DNA from: Pithys albifrons albifrons
Lineage: Eukaryota > Chordata > Aves > Passeriformes > Thamnophilidae
Reading direction: 5' to 3'
Length of the DNA: 64,000 nucleotides
Assembly: GCF_047495875.1 (NCBI RefSeq)
Contig: NC_092464.1
Coordinates: forward strand, 28,428,865-28,492,864
Shown: one piece after another, positions 58,761 to 64,000 of the stretch
Numbering within the stretch: the stretch's first letter is position 1
How the letters are laid out: every line of letters begins with the position of its first letter
Made by a program: the position numbers and the translations under genes
Notes under the pieces: model-generated
Told to the model about the DNA's origin: nothing
The model's database searches: none
What the model saw: only the letters and a program-made list of their open reading frames with translations

Positions 58761-60987
58761 TACGAAGAGGTAGCAGTAAACCCGGCTATGTGTTAGGTTC
58801 ATTTGTTTACTCCTAGTTTTCAGCAAAACAGACAGTTGAATGCCTCAGGTTGTGTGTTCAGGTTCCAAGTTTTACAATTTTATTATTTTTTTTTAAATTC
58901 CTTCTGAGGTTCAATTCTCTTTACTCACACAAATTATTTCTGCATTGCATGTGAAGTTAAGTTACTCCAAGCTGTTTTTTTGGTTCTTGACTGCTTGTAG
59001 AGATGTGTTTTTGAACTGGTATTTATTTATGCCGTATACAAACTTAAATAAAATTGAAAATGAGGTCTATTTTCCTACAGATAAATGTTATAGAAGTGAA
59101 AAAAGATTATTTTCAATGCTCTTTTTTGATAGATGCAAAAAGCAGAAAATGTAATCTAACTGGGAAATTCTCTAACAATAAAAAATGTCCTAAAAGTAAT
59201 TTTCGATTAATTTGAAAAAAACGTATTTTTTTCTGAAATGCTTCTGATAGTCCTCTTATTAAATACTAAAAGCTAAACTAACTTTAGATAGCAAGTAGTA
59301 AAAAATGTTGTCAAAAATGCAAATAAATTCCATGTAGACCTTGAAAACGATGCTTGTTTCCATAAATGCTTTTGCTTGATTTTGATACTTAAAAAATTGG
59401 GAGCTTTTTAAAGTCTTTTCTGAGCTGAATGCAGAAAGAGGAACATATGCCAATTTCTCATTTCCCTATTTTCTACTTCTCTTAAAATTGAAGAAGGAAA
59501 AGTGAGTCAAAAGGGCAAAACCAACATCCAGCAGAACTGTTCACTGACAATCTGAAAAATGCAGTTTGGGGAGTTGCTTTTCTTCTGCAAGGAATTATAT
59601 GTAGCACAAAAATACCCCCCAGCAATGAAAACAAACAAACAAAAACAAACTCGAACAAAACCCCCCCAACCAAAACCAACTTAATGACCGTTTCCCAGGC
59701 TTTCTATAGGAGAAAACTCTTTTGCAATGAAAAATGTTGGTTGGCACTGTAGTAACCTCCTTCCATGTAACACGGGTGTAATGCAGACACATATACGAGG
59801 TGAGAGCCCTTGGCACTGTCTAGGAGGCCTCAGTGTTTCTGAGCTGATCAGTTCCACCATCAGCATTGCGAAGGGATAATTTCTCTGTCTTCTACTCTCC
59901 TTTAGCCCGGAGAAGCTGTGGAGGGAGGGGAGTGCACTGAGTAGCAGCATGGGGATGTCTGGGTTGCAAGAGGCAGGATGCATTCTGGAGCCTCTTGGAT
60001 AGAAGACCTGTGCTACTTGTATACCTGTGCTTTACAAGATTATCTTCATTAACAGTTCTTGTACACCTGTTTCCTTCTTGTAACAACAAACCAGCTTTCT
60101 GGAATCTCCCTGGGTGTCTGCCTATGTCTGCAGTTACAAATGAACAATACGCACATTTCACAGCTCTTAACAGGCCCGATCTAGGCTCACACAAATGTAC
60201 TGCAAGTTGAAGGGTTTGGTTGGTGCAGGGGCTGTCAGAACCATAATGCAGAGGAACCAGGAGCAAAACTCTCCTTAATACTAAAGAAGTTTGCCTGATT
60301 CCTTGCTGACCATGCTGATAATCTTCCCCAAGAGACCCAGTTTAATGATCATAATTTAATTTGATTTGCATTTGCCCTCTTTGCCTAAGTAAAAATGTGT
60401 ATAAAAAAAGCAGTAAGCATGGAGGAAAGAACTGTTAAACTCTTTAATATCTGAAGCTTGCTGTGATGTTTCACCAACGCAGTAAGAGCAGGAAGAGCCC
60501 ATCCTTTTGTAATTCTGCATGTCATGGGACAGTTATTTATCTACAGTGGTGACTGATGGACAATGTTGACTTTTCTGTCCATTATCCTGAACAATATGCT
60601 ATTTGTTTGCAAGGGTAGTAGGAGAAGAAATCTTATTACAGGACAGATCTGAGGCTTGCTTTAATTAGACTAAAAGCAATTTTTTTTGACCCTACTCTGT
60701 ATTTTCTTTACTATTGCCTTTAACTATCATGATAACCCACAATGAAACCCTCTCTCTATCCTCTTTTTTCTAATCTAGTGTATAATTTTGTTCTGCAGTC
60801 TTACTTAATAATCCTACAGACTTAGTTTGTTAAAGTGAGTAAACACAGCTACATTTGACCAATTCTTGATGGTCTTTAGACTTTTCAATTTTTTTTTTGT
60901 TTGTTTCTTTTTTGCCTTGGTCTCTTGGAATTGAGAACAAGTTAAAATATTTGGTCTGATGATCCTTTATGTTTGGTGGATTACCCG

Positions 60988-61050
60988 CCCCCCCCCCCCC
61001 CCCTTCCCCTTCCTCCCGGTGTTCCAGACTAAAATGGGGAGGTGATGGGG
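60988..61050. repeat. C16 run with adjacent C-rich and G-rich arms
   Basis: C16 at 60988-61003 continues into TTCCCCTTCCTCCC. About 20 nt later comes GGGGAGGTGATGGGGGTGG. The C-rich and G-rich parts are partly complementary and could fold into a stem or form i-motif/G4 structures. Confidence 0.75.
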
Positions 61051-62245
61051 GTGGTGTGTGAGGGGTCACAGAGATGGATTAATTCCTTGCTTCATTCTGT
61101 GTGTGGGAGCTTCCTTAAGAGCTGCACACGTGATGTGTCCTGTGTCCTTCAGTCTTGCTGTGCATGCCACTAATATTAGGTTGTCTGTTCCAGGCGTCTC
61201 TGTGGCTGAAGTTCACAGGCTAAATGTGATTTCATCCTATATGGGGAAAGTACAATGATACTGATACAGACTGGGAAAATCTCAGTGTATGAAAGAAAAA
61301 AATTTTTTTTTTATTCTGCCTTTTCTGCAGTAAATAGCTACTTGGGTAGGCATTAAGTTCTGCTCAGGAGTTTTCTACAAAGAGTTCACTGCAGATTTGT
61401 TAGCATTAAGGAATACCTTGGAAAAGATTAGGCTAAGACTCTTAAAAGACTAAGTCTCTAGAGGACATTCTTGATAGCATGTGACTGGCTTCTGACTTTT
61501 GACCTTCCCCTTTAAAGTGTTCTTATTAGAATAATTATCATAAGGCTCTATAGAAAATAGGAAATGTAAATTATTCCCACCAGTTAAAATGTTGGGTTTT
61601 TGTTTTTTTTTTTCTAATATGCAAATGAAATATATGTGGAAGTTCTTATTGGTAGTGATACTTTCTGATGATGACATAAAAATAGTGCTTTTCAAATCCA
61701 CGGAACTGTATTTTAATCCAAAGAATAACTTTAGCTTTGTTGAAAGATGATTAATCAAAAAATAATATCACAAAAGCAAAAATGAACAGATTTCTGACTC
61801 TAACTACTCTCAGTTCTCTTCAGATTTCCTTATCTTACCCATCGCCCTTTGATTCACACTAAAAGGGGGATCTAAAAGATGGTTGCCTTGTCTTCATGCT
61901 TGAAGACATTCTTTTTTCACTGTCAGCACTGATGCATCTCTACTAGCATAGTCCACTCTGAGGCATTTTACTGTCATCTTTGTGGAGATGAGCCAAAAAG
62001 GTTTACATGAGGTTTGGGATTAAAGCCCAGCAAGTACTGGCCATTCTCTCACTTCTTTCACTCAGAGCTATTCCTGAGGTAGCAGCAGCAGGGATCGTTT
62101 CAGGAAAAGAAAAAATGCTTATTCCACCCCAACCAACCTTATAAACAGACCTTCATAAGCAAAGACTGAGCAATTCCACATTTAGTATTCCCGTGCTGTT
62201 TAAACAGAACTAATAAGGTTTTGGGGGAATTCGATTTTTTTCCTT

Positions 62246-62278
62246 CCCCCCCCGGCCCCCCCCCCCCCCCCCCCCCCC
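62246..62278. repeat. C8-GG-C23 homopolymer tract
   Basis: C8 (62246-62253), GG, then C23 (62256-62278), the longest homopolymer in the window. The exact length is uncertain for technical reasons. Confidence 0.9.
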
Positions 62279-64000
62279 GAAAACCATCATGTTTGTTCTG
62301 CCTAAAGAGAAGATTTTTGTTGGATCCCCTTGCAAACGATCCTTGATCTCTGCTAATATTTCCAAATTTGTCTTCCTTCCCAGCAGAGTCAGTTTGAGGG
62401 AGGAGCAGATTCTCTGTGGCAGCAGGCTGCTTCCCAGACGCCTCAGAGAAACCTGCCAAGTTTCTTAGGTTTGTGAGTGGTGCTGAGATTCTCTTTAGTG
62501 TTTGTCACGTAATCAGTTGAAAATAGCAGCATCTGAATGAGAATTTCACACTTCCTTGTTCTGTCCCTGGCATGGCCACTTCTGTTTCATCGTCCATGTC
62601 AGTCTCATGCTTGCTCCTGAGAGGATGGAAAGGAAACAGTGGGGTAAAAGCCTCCTTAATTTGCTTCTGAAGACAAAGGTCTCATCATGCCTCTTGTACT
62701 GGAGCACTGGTACAAATCGAAACAACAACCCCCTGGGAGTGTTCAAATAGGTTTTTCTGGAACTGTGTCGCATTTGCTTTCTCACTGGAAGATCAGAGGT
62801 CTCAGGGAAGTCCCTAACAGCAGATCAGTCTTGTTGGGTCTGCAAGACTGAGCTGCTTTTTAAAATTGTGTCAAGGGTCAGCACCCCCAGCTGAACAGCT
62901 ATTCCTGTTCAGCCAGCCAGTTCTACTGGGAGCAGGGAAACTCTCGGTGATGGATGCTTCCCTTGGAGGTTGTGTTATTGCCATTGGGAAAACACTTCCA
63001 GAGCTTTGGTGTGTGTTTACTTCAATCTGTCACATTAATTTCCAAGGTCTGGTTTGAAATCATTCTTTCAAATTCCACCTGGGAGATGATGGGAAGCCAT
63101 ACATGTTGTTGGGTTGTGTACTTTTCCAGGCTGAGGGCTGTGGGAGTCTGATAATACTGTTGAAACATCTGCCCCTCAACACTGAGGATCCTTAAGGAAT
63201 ACCCTTCAGTCTGGTTTTTGTGGCATCCTTACAGGTATTCAGTGCTGCGGTGAGGACAAGTCCTGGGCCTCCAGCTGTGTCAGCTGTTTCTTGTGGTGAT
63301 GACATCAAGTCAAAAGAATGATGTAGCACCTTTTCGCATAAGTGTGTGTACTTTGCTTTGGGAATATCCACTGGAGAATATAGATGGTACTCAACGCCTG
63401 TACACCAGTTTTGATGTATGCCTGTGTTTTGATTACTTAATGTACTTTGCAAGCTACTCTATTGACTCCCTATGAAATAACAGAGTTGAATTTAATCTGT
63501 GTTTGGAGCAAAAACTGACTCGGTTTTATACTTAGAATTATTCTTCAGAGTTACCTATTTCTTTTTGCTGACTACAGGAGAAATATAAATTCCTAGCTTG
63601 AGTTCTTCGATTCACCCTGTTGGTCTGTGTACATTTGCAGTGCTGAAGTAAGTCATCTGAATCCTGCTCATACTCTTTGAAGTGCCTGATTTAGAGGATT
63701 TTGTTACGTTTCTTGTTTGTTGTTTGCCATTTTCCTCCCCTTTGCATCGATAACAGCAAAGAAACCCTTATTTCAGTGAAATTCCATCAGTCATGTATAG
63801 AAATAGAACAAAAACCTGGGAAATCAGAATGGATCCCAGAAGGGCCTCATGGCAATTTTTGTTCCATCTTCAAAAGGTACCATATACATAATCTTCACTG
63901 AAATGAATAAACTGTGATTTAATGCAAGACCTTTTGTCTTTTATACCTTACATTTAAATAATAGATGGATAAAATTAAAAATACTTGAAACAATGAAGTG

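Larger units (their letters stand above)
58761..64000. other. gene-free region to window end
   Basis: No gene recognised. Two long C-runs with adjoining complementary G-rich sequence are described separately. A (CAAA)n-like, C-rich stretch lies at about 59632-59672. Short frames at 59892-60266 (minus) and 62139-62459 (minus, crossing the C-run) have no support. Confidence 0.55.

Noticed and set aside
59892..60266. 124-codon minus-strand frame
   Set aside because: No motif, no promoter or splice context; such lengths occur by chance in 64 kb.
1..64000. CRISPR arrays, operons, tRNA or rRNA genes, or defence-type systems
   Set aside because: No regularly spaced repeats, no tRNA cloverleaf or rRNA block was recognised, and the sequence is avian nuclear DNA.

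Overview
The window is a piece of bird nuclear genome. The evidence is an intact ARL4A gene, a CR1 LINE 3' end of the avian type (5312-5506), and an avian-style solo retroviral LTR (42331-42883). The background is AT-rich and intron-like or intergenic, with frequent T/G- and A/C-rich tracts. A neoavian or passerine bird is plausible from the repeat style, but the species cannot be fixed by eye. Nothing bacterial, plasmid-borne, viral-exogenous or CRISPR-like is present.

Only one protein-coding gene can be supported. ARL4A lies on the + strand at 7180-7782 and encodes a 200-residue ARF-like small GTPase in one coding exon. It sits in a strong CpG island (about 5930-7180) that holds several CCAAT boxes, GC boxes, an ETS-type site and a 51-bp tandemly duplicated TGACAG+CCAAT module. 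The 5' leader probably contains a GGC/AGC-rich tract, a short uORF with a good Kozak context and a 197-nt non-coding intron whose acceptor is 66 nt before the ATG. The 3' UTR probably runs to about 9625. It has four AATAAA signals and a compact G-quadruplex motif.

Upstream (1-5311) is intergenic sequence with no recognisable exon. From memory of vertebrate synteny, SCIN lies upstream of ARL4A and ETV1 far downstream. No exon of either was recognised, which fits the known gene desert on the ETV1 side. Downstream (about 9.6-64 kb) is gene-free desert. It contains CR1-derived pieces (28.6-28.8 kb), a probable minus-strand LTR (31.7-32.3 kb), a plus-strand solo LTR (42.3-42.9 kb), microsatellites and long C/G homopolymers. 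It also contains several pockets that look like regulatory elements: a CpG-dense pocket with AP-1 and palindromic GATA sites (34.6-35.2 kb), a cluster of NFI-type half-sites (45.24 kb), homeodomain-site-rich stretches (43.9-44.5 and 58.4-58.8 kb), and unusually good inverted repeats (notably a 13-bp perfect stem at 20.83 kb).

No new multi-gene system was found. The most useful leads are the architecture of the ARL4A promoter and leader and the candidate distal regulatory elements. Small ORFs elsewhere look like chance openings: several begin at non-ATG codons, and none shows a family motif.
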